64,000 nt of DNA from Methylobacterium sp. W2 (GCF_020662345.1 NZ_VMOA01000013.1:1-64000); one strand, 5' to 3'. Shown: positions 33,899 through 42,768, counted from the stretch's first letter. Program-made: numbers and translations. The notes: generated from the letters alone by a model not told the origin.

Positions 33899-36070
33899 TC
33901 ACGCCGCCGCCGCGTAGCGATCGACGAAGAGGCTGCCCGAGACCGGGCGGCCGAGCACTTCCGAGATGTCGAGGATGTCGAGGAGGTCGCGCTGGCGCGT
34001 GGCGCCGTTCTTCGCGACGATCAGGAGCCTGTCGCTGGCTGAGGCGAGGGGCCCGATCCGCAGGTTGCCGGTGAGGACGCCGCCATCGATGAGGATGAGG
34101 TCGAAGCTCGATTTGCCGGCCGCGAGGAACTGCTCGATATTGGCCCGGCTCAGGGCCTCGCGCGAGGCCTTGGCGATATCGCCGATGCCGATCCGCGCGG
34201 CACCGCTCTCCGAATCCGCCTTGGCCGCCGCGGCCATCCCGACCTCGCCGCGCAGGACCTCGATGAGGCCGGGGCCGGAGGCGTCCTGCTCCGGCGTGGC
34301 CTCGAGGTCCGCCTCAACCACGAGCACGCGCTCGCCGCGCGCCGTCGCCACCGCCGCGAGCAGGTGGATCGTCGAGCGCCGGTCCGCCGCATCCGAGGCC
34401 GCCGAGGTGACGAGCACGCTCAAGGCCTGGCCCGGCGGGTGGATCTGGCCGCGCACGCTCGCCAGCCGGTCGAGGGTCAGGCTCGCGGCGACGCTGGCCG
34501 GACGCTCGCTTCCCGCCTTGAACTCCGGATAGGTGGCGACCACGGAGGTGTGCGAGAGCCGCTCCATCTGGCGTCGCGACAGGACGGTGGGGTCGAGATA
34601 TTCGCGCACGAAGGCGAGGCCGGCCCCGAGGCCGAGGCCGCTGACGAGGCCACCGGCGAACAGCAGGAGGCGCAGGGGCCAGCTCCGCTCGGCGGGCGGA
34701 CGGGCCCAGCTGATGACGCGGGCGTTGGTGGTGTCGATGCCCGTCTGTTCCTGGATCTCGCGCGAGCGGTTGAGGAAGTTGCTGTAGACGGCCCGGCTGG
34801 TATCCACCTCGCGGTCGAGCTCACGCAGGCGGACCGAGGCCTCGCCGGTGACGATGGAGCCCCGTTTCAGCTCGTCGAGGTTCGAGGTCAGCGCCTTCTC
34901 GTTGGCGGCGGCGCGCTGGTAATCCGTCTCCGCCGAGCGGGAGATGCGGGCCAGCTCCACCTCGGTCAGGCGTTTCACGTCCTGCATCTGGGTCCGCACC
35001 GCCTCGATATAGGGGTGGCGGTTGCCGAGCTGGGTCCGCAGATCCGCTTCCTTGCTCGCAAGCTCCGCATATTGGCTGCGCAGCCGCTCGATTACCGCGG
35101 ACTGGATCGCCTCCGGGGCCGAATCCGGTCCGAAGGCGGTGCCGCGCGCGTCCTTGATCTGCTGCAGCCGGGTGCGCGCTTCCGCCGTGCGGGCGCGGGC
35201 GGCTACGATCCGGTTGTTGCTCTCGGCCAGTTGCTGCTCGCTGATGAGCTGACCGCTCGCCGTGATCAACCCGTTCTCGGCCTTGAATTTCTCGACCTTG
35301 TTCTCGGCGACGTTGACGCGCTTGCGCAGGTCGTCGAGGCGCGAGGCCATCTCGGCCGAGGCCCGCGAGGCCGCGTCCGCGCGGGCGGTGGTCTGGTCCT
35401 TGAGGTAGGCGCTGGCGATGGCGTTGACGATCCGGGCCGCCTTGTCCGGGTTGCCGGCGGTGACGACGACATCCACCACGAAGACCTTGTCGGCGCGCTT
35501 CACCGCGAGCCTGCGCCGCAGGGCGCGGACAGCCCGGCCCTCGGCGGCGGCGTCCGTGCTCGGGGCGGAGCCTTCGCCCTGGAGGGTACGCAGGGTCCAG
35601 CTGAGGAAGCCGGTGCCGACGCCGCCGAAATCCGGATCGTCGAGCAAACCGGCATCGCGGGCGGCCCGGGTCAGGACGGAATCGGATTCGATCACCCGCG
35701 CCTGGCTTTCGACCTGGATCACGCCGCCATCCGGCGCCATGGCGACGGGATTGACGTCGTTGGTGACGATCTGCTTGTCGCGTGGGTCGATGAGGATCTG
35801 GGCGGTGGCCGCGTAGAGCGGCGGTGCGAGGAACCCGTAGGCCACCCCGATGAAGGTGAGCAGCGCGGCGGTTCCGAGCACCCAGGCCCGGCGCACGGTG
35901 AGGATGCGCCAGAGATCGCCGATCTCGGCGCTCTTGTCGGGCTCGGAGGAGGGCGGCCGGTCGATGCTGGATCGACCGATCCAATCCGCCGCCGCGATGT
36001 GTCTGTCGATCTGTGCCATCGGATGCTCGGGCCGTGGCCGGGATACAGCCCGTCCTTCGGATACAGGCAT
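33899..36070 (-). CDS. Wzc/GumC-like polysaccharide co-polymerase with degenerate kinase domain
   Basis: 723 residues, or 706 if the ATG at 36019 is the start; neither has a clear ribosome binding site. A Wzz domain (IGDLWRILTVRRAWVLGTAALL... and APPLYAATAQILIDP) leads into a long coiled coil (about residues 220-430). A second helix follows near 475-497 and then a cytoplasmic domain. That domain resembles BY-kinases (ERVLVVEADLEA in the Walker A' position). The Walker A segment reads VTSAASDAADRRSTIH and lacks the GxGKS/T lysine. The terminal Tyr cluster is also missing. It should control chain length and export without tyrosine autophosphorylation. Confidence 0.85.
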   Translation of the reverse strand: MPVSEGRAVSRPRPEHPMAQIDRHIAAADWIGRSSIDRPPSSEPDKSAEIGDLWRILTVRRAWVLGTAALLTFIGVAYGFLAPPLYAATAQILIDPRDKQIVTNDVNPVAMAPDGGVIQVESQARVIESDSVLTRAARDAGLLDDPDFGGVGTGFLSWTLRTLQGEGSAPSTDAAAEGRAVRALRRRLAVKRADKVFVVDVVVTAGNPDKAARIVNAIASAYLKDQTTARADAASRASAEMASRLDDLRKRVNVAENKVEKFKAENGLITASGQLISEQQLAESNNRIVAARARTAEARTRLQQIKDARGTAFGPDSAPEAIQSAVIERLRSQYAELASKEADLRTQLGNRHPYIEAVRTQMQDVKRLTEVELARISRSAETDYQRAAANEKALTSNLDELKRGSIVTGEASVRLRELDREVDTSRAVYSNFLNRSREIQEQTGIDTTNARVISWARPPAERSWPLRLLLFAGGLVSGLGLGAGLAFVREYLDPTVLSRRQMERLSHTSVVATYPEFKAGSERPASVAASLTLDRLASVRGQIHPPGQALSVLVTSAASDAADRRSTIHLLAAVATARGERVLVVEADLEATPEQDASGPGLIEVLRGEVGMAAAAKADSESGAARIGIGDIAKASREALSRANIEQFLAAGKSSFDLILIDGGVLTGNLRIGPLASASDRLLIVAKNGATRQRDLLDILDISEVLGRPVSGSLFVDRYAAAA

Positions 36071-36316
36071 GATCCGACTTTACTGACGATTCACCAACAC
36101 CCGGGGATTTGCGCGATCTCGGCCCCCTTCGTGCGGAGCATGGTTAGCGAAACGTTAAGATCGGCCTGCCGCCGACGCTCGGTGCCAGGAGCGGTGAAGG
36201 GTTTCTCAATCGTGATGCTGTAACCGACACACGTAGAGGGGACGTCCCGCGTCGGACCGATCTCAACAGCCCGCGGCTTTCGGCCTCGGCTTTCGACTAT
36301 TCGGGGACCGACGACG

Positions 36317-37828
36317 ATGCGCCTGCGACTGAGGCTGGATGGACGCGCCCCCCGCCGCTGGCATCTGCGTCTTCTGGAACGACTCGCAGCACTTCCCGGG
36401 CTCGAGGTGGAGGTCGACCGCTCGCCGGGGCCGGGCGGCCTGCCCGACAACGCCGTACTGCTGTTCCGCCTCGAAGCCCTGCTGAACCGTCTGTCCCTCG
36501 GCGGTCTGTCCGCTCCCGTGCCGGTGAGCGCTCTCGCTTCCTATCCCGAGCCAACGGCGGCCGCGTGCTGCATCCTCGATCTCTGCGGCGATGCCGAGGG
36601 CGGCCCGGACCTGCCGGTCTGGCGTCTCGGCTTCGACGGGGTGGCGGGCGAGGGCGCGCTTCTCGCCGCGCTTCTCGCCGGCCGCTCCCCCGTGGCGGCC
36701 CTCTCCACGGAGGGCAGGATCATCGCCTCCGGGCGGTTCGGCGCCGAGGATCGCGGGACCATGCTCCTCGCGTTCGAGGATGGGCTGATCCGCAGCATGA
36801 CGCTCATCGTCGGCGCGCTGTCGGGCGCCCGGCCGCTTCTTCGGGATGGCGTCCTCGCATCACCCGAAGCGCCGGCCCTGTCCGTGAAGACGATCGGCAC
36901 CCGCGCCGCGAAGATGGCGGCGCGCCTCGTCGTCCGGCGCCTCTACTACCTCTGCTATCGCGCGCCCCATTGGCGCGTCGGCTGGCGCCGGTTGGCCGGC
37001 CCCGATCTCGTCGACCTGCGCGCGCATCCCTCGTCCGGCTGGCACGACCTGGCGGATGACGGTCTCCGCTTCTACGCCGATCCGTTCGGGATCGAGCACG
37101 AGGGCCGCACCATCCTCTTCGTCGAGGATTTCCCGCACGCGACGGGCAAGGCGCTGATCTCCGCTGTTGCCTTCGATGCGAACGGCCCGATCGGGACGCC
37201 GGTCCCGGTGCTGGAGGAGCCGTATCACCTGTCCTACCCGTTCGTGTTCGAGCGCGACGGTTCGTTCTGGATGATCCCGGAGAGCTGCGCCAACGGCACG
37301 GTCGACCTCTACCGCGCGACCGCTTTTCCGGGCGGCTGGGTTAGGGAAGCGACGCTGCTCAGCGACGTCACCGCCAGCGATCCGACCCTGCTGGAGCGGG
37401 ACGGCCGCTGGTGGATGTTCGCGACGGTCCGCGATCAGGCCGCCGATGTCGGCGGAGGGACGGTGCTCGGCTCCTACCACGACAGCCTGCATCTCTGGTC
37501 GGCCCCGGATTTCCGCGGCCCCTGGACGCCGCATGCGCGCAATCCGGTGCTCATCGACATCGCCTCCGCGCGGCCGGCGGGACGCATCGTGGAGCGGGAC
37601 GGCGCCCTGATCCGTCCGGTCCAGGATTGCCGCCTGGGTTACGGCGAAGCGCTGGCGCTGGCGCGGATCGACCGCCTCGACGACGAGGGCTACGCCCAGA
37701 CCGTCGAGACGATCCTGCGCTCGGGTCCGCTCTTTCCCGGGACCCGTCTCCACACCCTCAACCGGACCTCGGCCTTCGAATTCATCGACGGCTCGGCCCG
37801 CTCCCCCCGCTGGCGCAGGGGGCGATAG
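36317..37828 (+). CDS. GINT1-like sugar transferase/propeller protein of the EPS locus
   Basis: A 503-residue protein. Residues about 1-185 resemble a formyltransferase-like Rossmann domain (LDLCGDAEGG, VWRLGFDGVAGEG). Residues about 240-490 form a five-bladed-propeller-like domain with YADPFGIEHEGRTILFVEDF, EEPYHLSYPFVFERDGSFWMIPES and RDGRWWMFATVRD, where Asp and Glu residues sit in GH43-like positions. This pairing is seen in proteins annotated as glucosamine inositolphosphorylceramide transferase-like. In an EPS locus it may transfer or modify an amino sugar. The function is inferred and the annotation transfer from plants is weak. Converges on the next gene with 6 nt between stops. Confidence 0.62.
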   Translation: MRLRLRLDGRAPRRWHLRLLERLAALPGLEVEVDRSPGPGGLPDNAVLLFRLEALLNRLSLGGLSAPVPVSALASYPEPTAAACCILDLCGDAEGGPDLPVWRLGFDGVAGEGALLAALLAGRSPVAALSTEGRIIASGRFGAEDRGTMLLAFEDGLIRSMTLIVGALSGARPLLRDGVLASPEAPALSVKTIGTRAAKMAARLVVRRLYYLCYRAPHWRVGWRRLAGPDLVDLRAHPSSGWHDLADDGLRFYADPFGIEHEGRTILFVEDFPHATGKALISAVAFDANGPIGTPVPVLEEPYHLSYPFVFERDGSFWMIPESCANGTVDLYRATAFPGGWVREATLLSDVTASDPTLLERDGRWWMFATVRDQAADVGGGTVLGSYHDSLHLWSAPDFRGPWTPHARNPVLIDIASARPAGRIVERDGALIRPVQDCRLGYGEALALARIDRLDDEGYAQTVETILRSGPLFPGTRLHTLNRTSAFEFIDGSARSPRWRRGR

Positions 37829-37834
37829 CCCGGC

Positions 37835-39022
37835 TCAGACGGTCTTGGTTTCCCCGATGGCCGGACGGCGCGGCTTGGCGATCGTCGTCCGCAGCCGATG
37901 GAGGGCGTGCAGGCCGTAGCGGCCGATGCGGTTGCGCAGGCGCCGCAGGGTCCACACGGCGCCACTGCCGACCGTGATGTCGCGGGCATAGAGGCTGGCC
38001 CGGAGGCATTGCTGATCGGAGGCTTGCTTGATTGGGTCGGCGTAGAATGCGGCGATCTTGTCCTTGCCCATTCCCGGGGTGGCGAACCAGCGCGGCAGGT
38101 GCTCGGAGCAGAGCCGGTCGACGTCGGTGAGAACCTTGCCGATCCCGGTTCCGGGGATCGGGCAGGGGGTCAGGAAGGCGTCGCCGAGGAGGACGACCCC
38201 GTCGCGCTCCGCATCGGCCGCATGGACGATATCGATAGGCCGCATCTCTACCGGCCCCGTCACGGTGAGATCCGGGCAGAGGCGGGCGAGGCCGGGCATG
38301 GCCTGCCGCATGAGTGCCTCGGGGGATTTGCGGAATTCCTTCACCCACGGATCGGAGGGCGCACGGTAGACGAAGAGATTGACCCGCATGGTCGCGCCGA
38401 TGGGAAACAGCGTGACATAGGCCACCGCGCTCTCCGCGCTTTCCCCGTAATAGGTCAGGGATTCGAAGCCGAAGGACGAGGGCGGGGCCGCCATGTCGAA
38501 CCCGAAGCACAGGGAGTGCTTCTCACTGATCATGGTCCTGCCGATGCCGACCTTGCGCCGAAGCAGGTCACCGAGGCCGGTGGCCAGAAGCACCAGCCGC
38601 GCGGTGCGCACGCTGCCATCGGCGAGGGTGACCCGCTGCCGGTCCGGTCCGGTCTCGATCTCCGCCACGCGCCCGACCACTAGGGGCGAGGAGGCAGGCA
38701 GGGCGCCGCGCAGGTCGTTGATGAGGGGCGTATAGTGGACGCCGTATTCGCGCACGGCATGGCGTGAGAACAGATGGCCGAAGCGCGTGACGCAGACCTC
38801 GTCCACCGGCGTCGTCACGGCCCGCGCAAGGTCCCCGAAACCGAGCTTCTCGAACAGGTCCATCTGCGGCACGCCGAGCTTCTCCGCCCGAAAATCAGGG
38901 GGATAGACCGCGTGGGTGTCGATGATGGCCGTGTCGTAACCGGCCCTGGCGAGGGCGATGGTCGCGGTGGTCCCGGCGAGGCCTGCCCCGATGACGATGA
39001 CGTCGTGGTCGATCTCAGACAT
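37835..39022 (-). CDS. FAD-dependent oxidoreductase (halogenase/geranylgeranyl reductase-like)
   Basis: 395 residues from ATG 39022, preceded by GGGAGG. The Rossmann dinucleotide motif VIVIGAGLAGTTATIALARAGY starts at residue 9. LVLLATGLGDLLRRKVGIG and the second FAD motif GVVLLGDAFLTPCPIPGTGIGK complete the group A flavoprotein monooxygenase pattern. There are no membrane helices. The substrate is unknown; its place beside the EPS genes suggests a lipid or polyprenol carrier or a sugar, but this is a guess from context. Confidence 0.8.
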   Translation of the reverse strand: MSEIDHDVIVIGAGLAGTTATIALARAGYDTAIIDTHAVYPPDFRAEKLGVPQMDLFEKLGFGDLARAVTTPVDEVCVTRFGHLFSRHAVREYGVHYTPLINDLRGALPASSPLVVGRVAEIETGPDRQRVTLADGSVRTARLVLLATGLGDLLRRKVGIGRTMISEKHSLCFGFDMAAPPSSFGFESLTYYGESAESAVAYVTLFPIGATMRVNLFVYRAPSDPWVKEFRKSPEALMRQAMPGLARLCPDLTVTGPVEMRPIDIVHAADAERDGVVLLGDAFLTPCPIPGTGIGKVLTDVDRLCSEHLPRWFATPGMGKDKIAAFYADPIKQASDQQCLRASLYARDITVGSGAVWTLRRLRNRIGRYGLHALHRLRTTIAKPRRPAIGETKTV

Positions 39023-39230
39023 CCAGAACCTCCCGCCCGAGCCCGAATGAGCCGTCTCTCCTCCGCCTTGTGCCCCCATCGTGCCATCTTGGGACGAATG
39101 CGCGGCCTGAGCGGATCGGGAGGACCCTTCGCAGCAGGGCATATGCCGCCCGCTCCGTCCCGATCAAGGTGCGCCGCCTGTCTAAAGAATTCGTGCGGTT
39201 AACGCTGCCATGTCGAGTCGGGCCGGCAAG

Positions 39231-40631
39231 TTAAGCCGGCAAGTCGAGCCGCGCGCGAAGACCATGGAAGCTTCCGCGGTCGAGGCGGAGCGAGCCGCCA
39301 TAGAGTTCGGCCAGTTCCGTGGTGATCGACAAGCCAAATCCGTGGCCGGGCACGGTCTCGTCCAGGCGTTTGCCGCGTCCGAGAACTCCGGCGGCCGCAT
39401 CCCCGTCGAGGCCCGGCCCGTCATCCTCCACGGTGACGGTGACGCCCCGTTCCGAGAGGGCGGCGGCGATCCGGACCCGCGCCCGGCACCAGCGGCAGGC
39501 ATTGTCGATGAGGTTGCCGAGCATCTCGTCCACATCTTGGCCGTCGCAGGCCACCGCGATGCCGTCCGGCACCTCGACGGTGAAGGCGATGCCCTTCTCG
39601 GCGTAGAGCCGCGCGAAAGTGGAGCGGAGATCGGCCACGGGCGCCTCCAGCGCCGTCCTCTCGCGGGTGGCGCCGTCCAGTGCCGCCGTGCGGGCGCGGC
39701 GCAGATGGTGGCGGATCTGCCCGTCCATGCCCGAGACGAGGGTTGCCAGCCGGCCGTCGGGGTCGCGCTCCCCGTCCTGCAGCGCCATGGTCAGGGTCGC
39801 GAGCGGCGTCTTCAACCCGTGGGCGAGGTTGGCCACATGGGTGCGCGCCCGTTCGAGATTCGCCGCGTTTTCGCTTAGCAGCGCGTTCACCTCGCGCACC
39901 AAGGGGCGGATTTCCGCCGGCTGCTTCTCCGGCACCTGTGCGCGCTGGCCCGCGCGAACCTCGGCGAGGTCCCGGCGCAGGCGTTCCAACGGTCGGAGGC
40001 CGAGGCGCACCTGTACCACGAGGCCGGCGAGGAGGCAGAGGCCGAGCACGGCGAGGATCAGCGCCAGGGTGAGGCTGGCCTCGCGGACGGGGCCGTGCAG
40101 GGCCGCCATGGGCGCGGAGGCGACGATCGTCGCCGGGCCGGCTCCTCCTTCGTTCGGCAGGGCGAGGATGCGCAGGATCACCGGGTTGCCCCAGGGATCG
40201 ACCCCGTCCGCCGGGCGGGGACGGTCGCGGTGGCGGCCCCCGTCATCCCGCCTGTCGTCTTCGGGAACGCTGAGGTCGCGGCCTTCCAGGGAGCCGGAGC
40301 GGAGGACCGCGTCGCCCTGCCGGACCTGCCAGGACCAGCCCGACCGGTCGCGGTCGAAGGGAGGCCCGTCGAGGTTGCGCCCAAGAGCGAGGCGGCCGTC
40401 GCGGCCCCGTTCGAGGCTCGCGGCGATAGCGACGATCTGGCTGTCGAGGCGGCTGTCGAGCTGGCCGCGCACGAAGCGGTGCAGGATGAAGCCGATGGCG
40501 ACCCCCGCCACCACGAGGGCGACGGTGACGAGGACGACAGCAGCGAGGATCAGGCGCCGCTGCAGGGAGCCGCGATGCGCATGAGCCGGTCCGCGGGGAG
40601 TCGGTCCGTGGGGAGGATGTGGCGGGGTCAT
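39231..40631 (-). CDS. Two-component sensor histidine kinase (PhoQ-like)
   Basis: A 466-residue inner-membrane kinase. Membrane helices at residues about 27-50 and 185-208 enclose a periplasmic sensor of about 130 residues rich in Asp and Arg (PEDDRRDDGGRHRDRPRP). That segment could bind divalent cations or cationic peptides. A HAMP-like segment, then ANLAHGLKTPLATL with His271, the N-box MLGNLIDNACRWC, DDGPGL and GHGFGLSI form the kinase. Its ATG overlaps the response regulator's stop by 4 nt. Ligand assignment is inference. Confidence 0.88.
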   Translation of the reverse strand: MTPPHPPHGPTPRGPAHAHRGSLQRRLILAAVVLVTVALVVAGVAIGFILHRFVRGQLDSRLDSQIVAIAASLERGRDGRLALGRNLDGPPFDRDRSGWSWQVRQGDAVLRSGSLEGRDLSVPEDDRRDDGGRHRDRPRPADGVDPWGNPVILRILALPNEGGAGPATIVASAPMAALHGPVREASLTLALILAVLGLCLLAGLVVQVRLGLRPLERLRRDLAEVRAGQRAQVPEKQPAEIRPLVREVNALLSENAANLERARTHVANLAHGLKTPLATLTMALQDGERDPDGRLATLVSGMDGQIRHHLRRARTAALDGATRERTALEAPVADLRSTFARLYAEKGIAFTVEVPDGIAVACDGQDVDEMLGNLIDNACRWCRARVRIAAALSERGVTVTVEDDGPGLDGDAAAGVLGRGKRLDETVPGHGFGLSITTELAELYGGSLRLDRGSFHGLRARLDLPA

Positions 40632-41296
40632 GGCGCCTCCCCCGGCACCAGTTGGTAGCCGTGGCCGCGCACGCCCTCGATCCGGGCCGGGGCGATCTTG
40701 CGGCGCAGGCGCGTGATGATGACCTCCACCGAGTTCGAATCGACCTCCGCGTCGCCGTCATAGACCCGCTCGATCAGCTGGCCACGGGGCACCACCCCGT
40801 CCTTGCGCAGGATCAGGCAGGAGAGCACCCGCCATTCGAGCCCGGTCAGCTTAAGCGGCAAGCCATCCCGCTCGAACGTACCGAGGCCGGCATCGTAGGT
40901 GAGAGGCCCGCAGACGATCCGGTTGGCCCCGTGCGCCGAGGCGCGGCGCACCAAAGCGCGCAGGCGGATGACGAGCTCCTCCACCCGGAACGGTTTGACG
41001 AGATAATCGTCCGCCCCCGCCTTGAAGCCCGCGACCTTGTCGCTCCAGCCATCCCGCGCGGTGAGGATCAGCACCGGCATGGTCCGCTCGGCGGCCCGCC
41101 AGGCCTGGAGCACCGAGACGCCGTCTCGCTTGGGCAGGCCGAGATCGAGCACCACGGCGTCGTAGGTCTCCGTCTCGCCAAGATGCTGGCCGTCCTCGCC
41201 GTTGACCGCGTGGTCGAGGGCGAAGTTCTCGGCGCGCAGGGCCTTGGCGATTTCGGCGGCGAGCGCCGCATCGTCCTCCACCAGAAGGAGCTTCAT
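40628..41296 (-). CDS. OmpR/PhoB-family response regulator (PhoP-like)
   Basis: A 222-residue regulator. The receiver domain has acidic EDD at residues 7-9, phospho-acceptor Asp51 (VVLDLGLPKRDG) and the Lys in DDYLVKPF. The C-terminal winged helix shows LTGLEWRVLSCLILRKDGVV and the recognition region DSNSVEVIITRLRRKIA. Partner of the overlapping kinase gene. The divergent secreted-protein genes at 41460-42613 are natural candidates for control, as PepSY-type proteins often accompany such pairs. Confidence 0.92.
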   Translation of the reverse strand: MKLLLVEDDAALAAEIAKALRAENFALDHAVNGEDGQHLGETETYDAVVLDLGLPKRDGVSVLQAWRAAERTMPVLILTARDGWSDKVAGFKAGADDYLVKPFRVEELVIRLRALVRRASAHGANRIVCGPLTYDAGLGTFERDGLPLKLTGLEWRVLSCLILRKDGVVPRGQLIERVYDGDAEVDSNSVEVIITRLRRKIAPARIEGVRGHGYQLVPGEAP

Positions 41297-41459
41297 CGGA
41301 ATCGGGATCCTTGGGGCGGAGGGGTGGCACGTGGAGCCCCGGCGCCTACGCGCCGCGCTTTAACCGGGGCTGAACCGCGCGGTTCAGATCGGGTTGGAGG
41401 GGCGAGCCTAGAACGGCGTCAACCCGAGAGGGGATACGCTTTTCCAGGACATCGACACC

Positions 41460-42116
41460 ATGACGACCGAGAAGACCATCGACGGAACCGCCACCGAGAT
41501 GCCGCGTCCCGCCGCCCCGCGCCGCTCGCGCCGCGGCTGGATCGTCGGCACCATTGCCGCTCCCCTGGCCTTCGGGGCCGTCGGCCTCTCTCTGGCGCAG
41601 ACTTCCGGCGTGACCCTGACCCCCGTCGCGCCGGTCACCATCGCGCAGCTCTCTCCTTCGGCCGCCATTGCCGCCAAGGGTGACGTCGCCGAGATCTTCG
41701 GCAACAAGTTCATCCTGCAGGACGGGTCCGGCCGTGCCCTGGTCGAGACCGGCAAGCAGGGCGAGGGCGGAACCCTCTTCACCAAGGGCGAGGCGGTCAC
41801 GGTGCAGGGCCGCTTCGAGAACGGCTTCCTCCACGCCACCCTCCTCACCCGGGCCGATGGCAAGACGGTGGTGCTCGGTCCGGCGCGCGGTCCGAAGCCG
41901 GGAGGCCTTGACTGGGCGAAGGACAAGGTCGGCCTTGGCCCCGCCATTGATGCGCCGGCCCTGACCGCGAAGGTCGAGGCGGCCGGTTACTCCGACATCC
42001 GCGTCACTGGACGCGGACCGCGCCATCTCGACATGGCGGCCAAGGGCCAGGACGGGCGCGAGCGCCTGCTCCATGTCGGGTTCGACGGCGACATCCGCGA
42101 GAAGCGCAGCTTCTGA
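41460..42116 (+). CDS. Membrane-anchored OB-fold plus PepSY-like protein, paralogue 1
   Basis: A 218-residue protein with a Tat-like or anchoring N-terminus (PRRSRRGWIVGTIAAPLAFGAVGLSLA). A strand-rich OB-like domain follows: GDVAEIFGNKFILQDGSG, then KGEAVTVQGRFENGFLHA. It ends in a PepSY-like module, LTAKVEAAGYSDIRVTGRGP plus RERLLHVGFDGDIREKRSF. The next gene has the same two-part plan. The pair sits beside, and divergent from, the two-component operon. It is probably periplasmic, and its function is unknown. Confidence 0.7.
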   Translation: MTTEKTIDGTATEMPRPAAPRRSRRGWIVGTIAAPLAFGAVGLSLAQTSGVTLTPVAPVTIAQLSPSAAIAAKGDVAEIFGNKFILQDGSGRALVETGKQGEGGTLFTKGEAVTVQGRFENGFLHATLLTRADGKTVVLGPARGPKPGGLDWAKDKVGLGPAIDAPALTAKVEAAGYSDIRVTGRGPRHLDMAAKGQDGRERLLHVGFDGDIREKRSF

Positions 42117-42124
42117 CGATGACG

Positions 42125-42157
42125 ATTCCCTCCCTCGGACCTCCGGGGGAGGGGAAT
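42125..42157. repeat. GC-rich hairpin between the two paralogous genes
   Basis: ATTCCCTCCC (42125-42134) faces GGGGAGGGGAAT (42146-42157) with the bulges needed to align both, across a loop with CGGACCTCC. It lies 9 nt after the first stop and 34 nt before the second start. It could attenuate transcription between the paralogues or stabilise the first message. Confidence 0.35.
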
Positions 42158-42190
42158 GACCGGCCTTCTCACTCATCGGGATCAACGACA

Positions 42191-42613
42191 ATGCCAAAGA
42201 CCGCGACCGCTACCGGAATCGTCTGGGCCGTGTTCGGCCATCGCCTCGCGCTGGAGGGGAACGGCACGAGGAGCCTTGCCGATCTCGGTCCGAAAATCGC
42301 GACGGAAGAGATGCCCACGGTCGGAGAGACCGTCACCGTCGAGGGCGAACTGACACTCTGCGAGATCAAGGTGTCCCGCCTCGTCCTCGCCGACGGTACG
42401 GTCCGTATCATCGCGCGGCCGGAGAAGGGGCACGGCAAGGGCGATCCGGATGCGGCGGCGCGCCTCGTCCGGGATGCCGGCTACCGCGTCGAAGGACCGC
42501 CGATCCGCAAGCCCAGGCATTTCGAGATTCGCGGCATCCGCGACGGAGCCACCTTCGAAGTCCATGTCCATGACGACGGTGGGATCCGGAAAGAGAAGCG
42601 GATCGCAGCCTAG
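42191..42613 (+). CDS. OB-fold plus PepSY-like protein, paralogue 2
   Basis: 140 residues from ATG 42191. It follows the same plan as its neighbour without the N-terminal anchor: an OB-like part (GIVWAVFGHRLALEGNG and VGETVTVEGELTLCEIKVSRLV), then a C-terminal module (AARLVRDAGYRVEGPPIRKP and FEVHVHDDGGIRKEKRIAA). The closing DGGIRKEKR mirrors FDGDIREKR of paralogue 1. It seems cytoplasmic, so the pair may act on opposite sides of the membrane. No catalytic residues are evident. Confidence 0.65.
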   Translation: MPKTATATGIVWAVFGHRLALEGNGTRSLADLGPKIATEEMPTVGETVTVEGELTLCEIKVSRLVLADGTVRIIARPEKGHGKGDPDAAARLVRDAGYRVEGPPIRKPRHFEIRGIRDGATFEVHVHDDGGIRKEKRIAA

Positions 42614-42620
42614 AGGATTA

Positions 42621-42640
42621 GTATTCCACATACGGAATAC
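42621..42640. promoter_or_regulatory. Perfect palindrome GTATTCC-N6-GGAATAC, possible operator
   Basis: GTATTCC (42621-42627) and GGAATAC (42634-42640) are perfect 7-base arms spaced by 6, about 160 nt upstream of the MFS transporter gene and 8 nt after the preceding stop. The size and symmetry suit a dimeric regulator site; AT-rich compared with its surroundings. Confidence 0.4.
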
Positions 42641-42751
42641 ACTGCTGATCTTGTCGGCCGTGCCCGGGCTTCGATGCTCACGCAGAATTTAATCCCCGCC
42701 GAGGAACCTTCATTTCGGGCCGGGGTTTGCCGCTCCGATCGACCCGAGGCC

Positions 42752-42768
42752 CTGGCTCGTCGAGCCAG
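42752..42768. repeat. Short perfect hairpin upstream of the MFS gene
   Basis: CTGGCTC (42752-42758) and GAGCCAG (42762-42768) pair perfectly around GTC, 30 nt before the transporter's first ATG. It is close enough to affect its translation, or could end transcription from upstream. No T-run follows. Confidence 0.35.

Noticed and set aside
42191-42613. Earlier start (42119) of paralogue 2
   Set aside because: That stretch contains the GC-rich hairpin between the genes, and the predicted extra residues (Gly/Pro/Ser) are unlike the paralogue.
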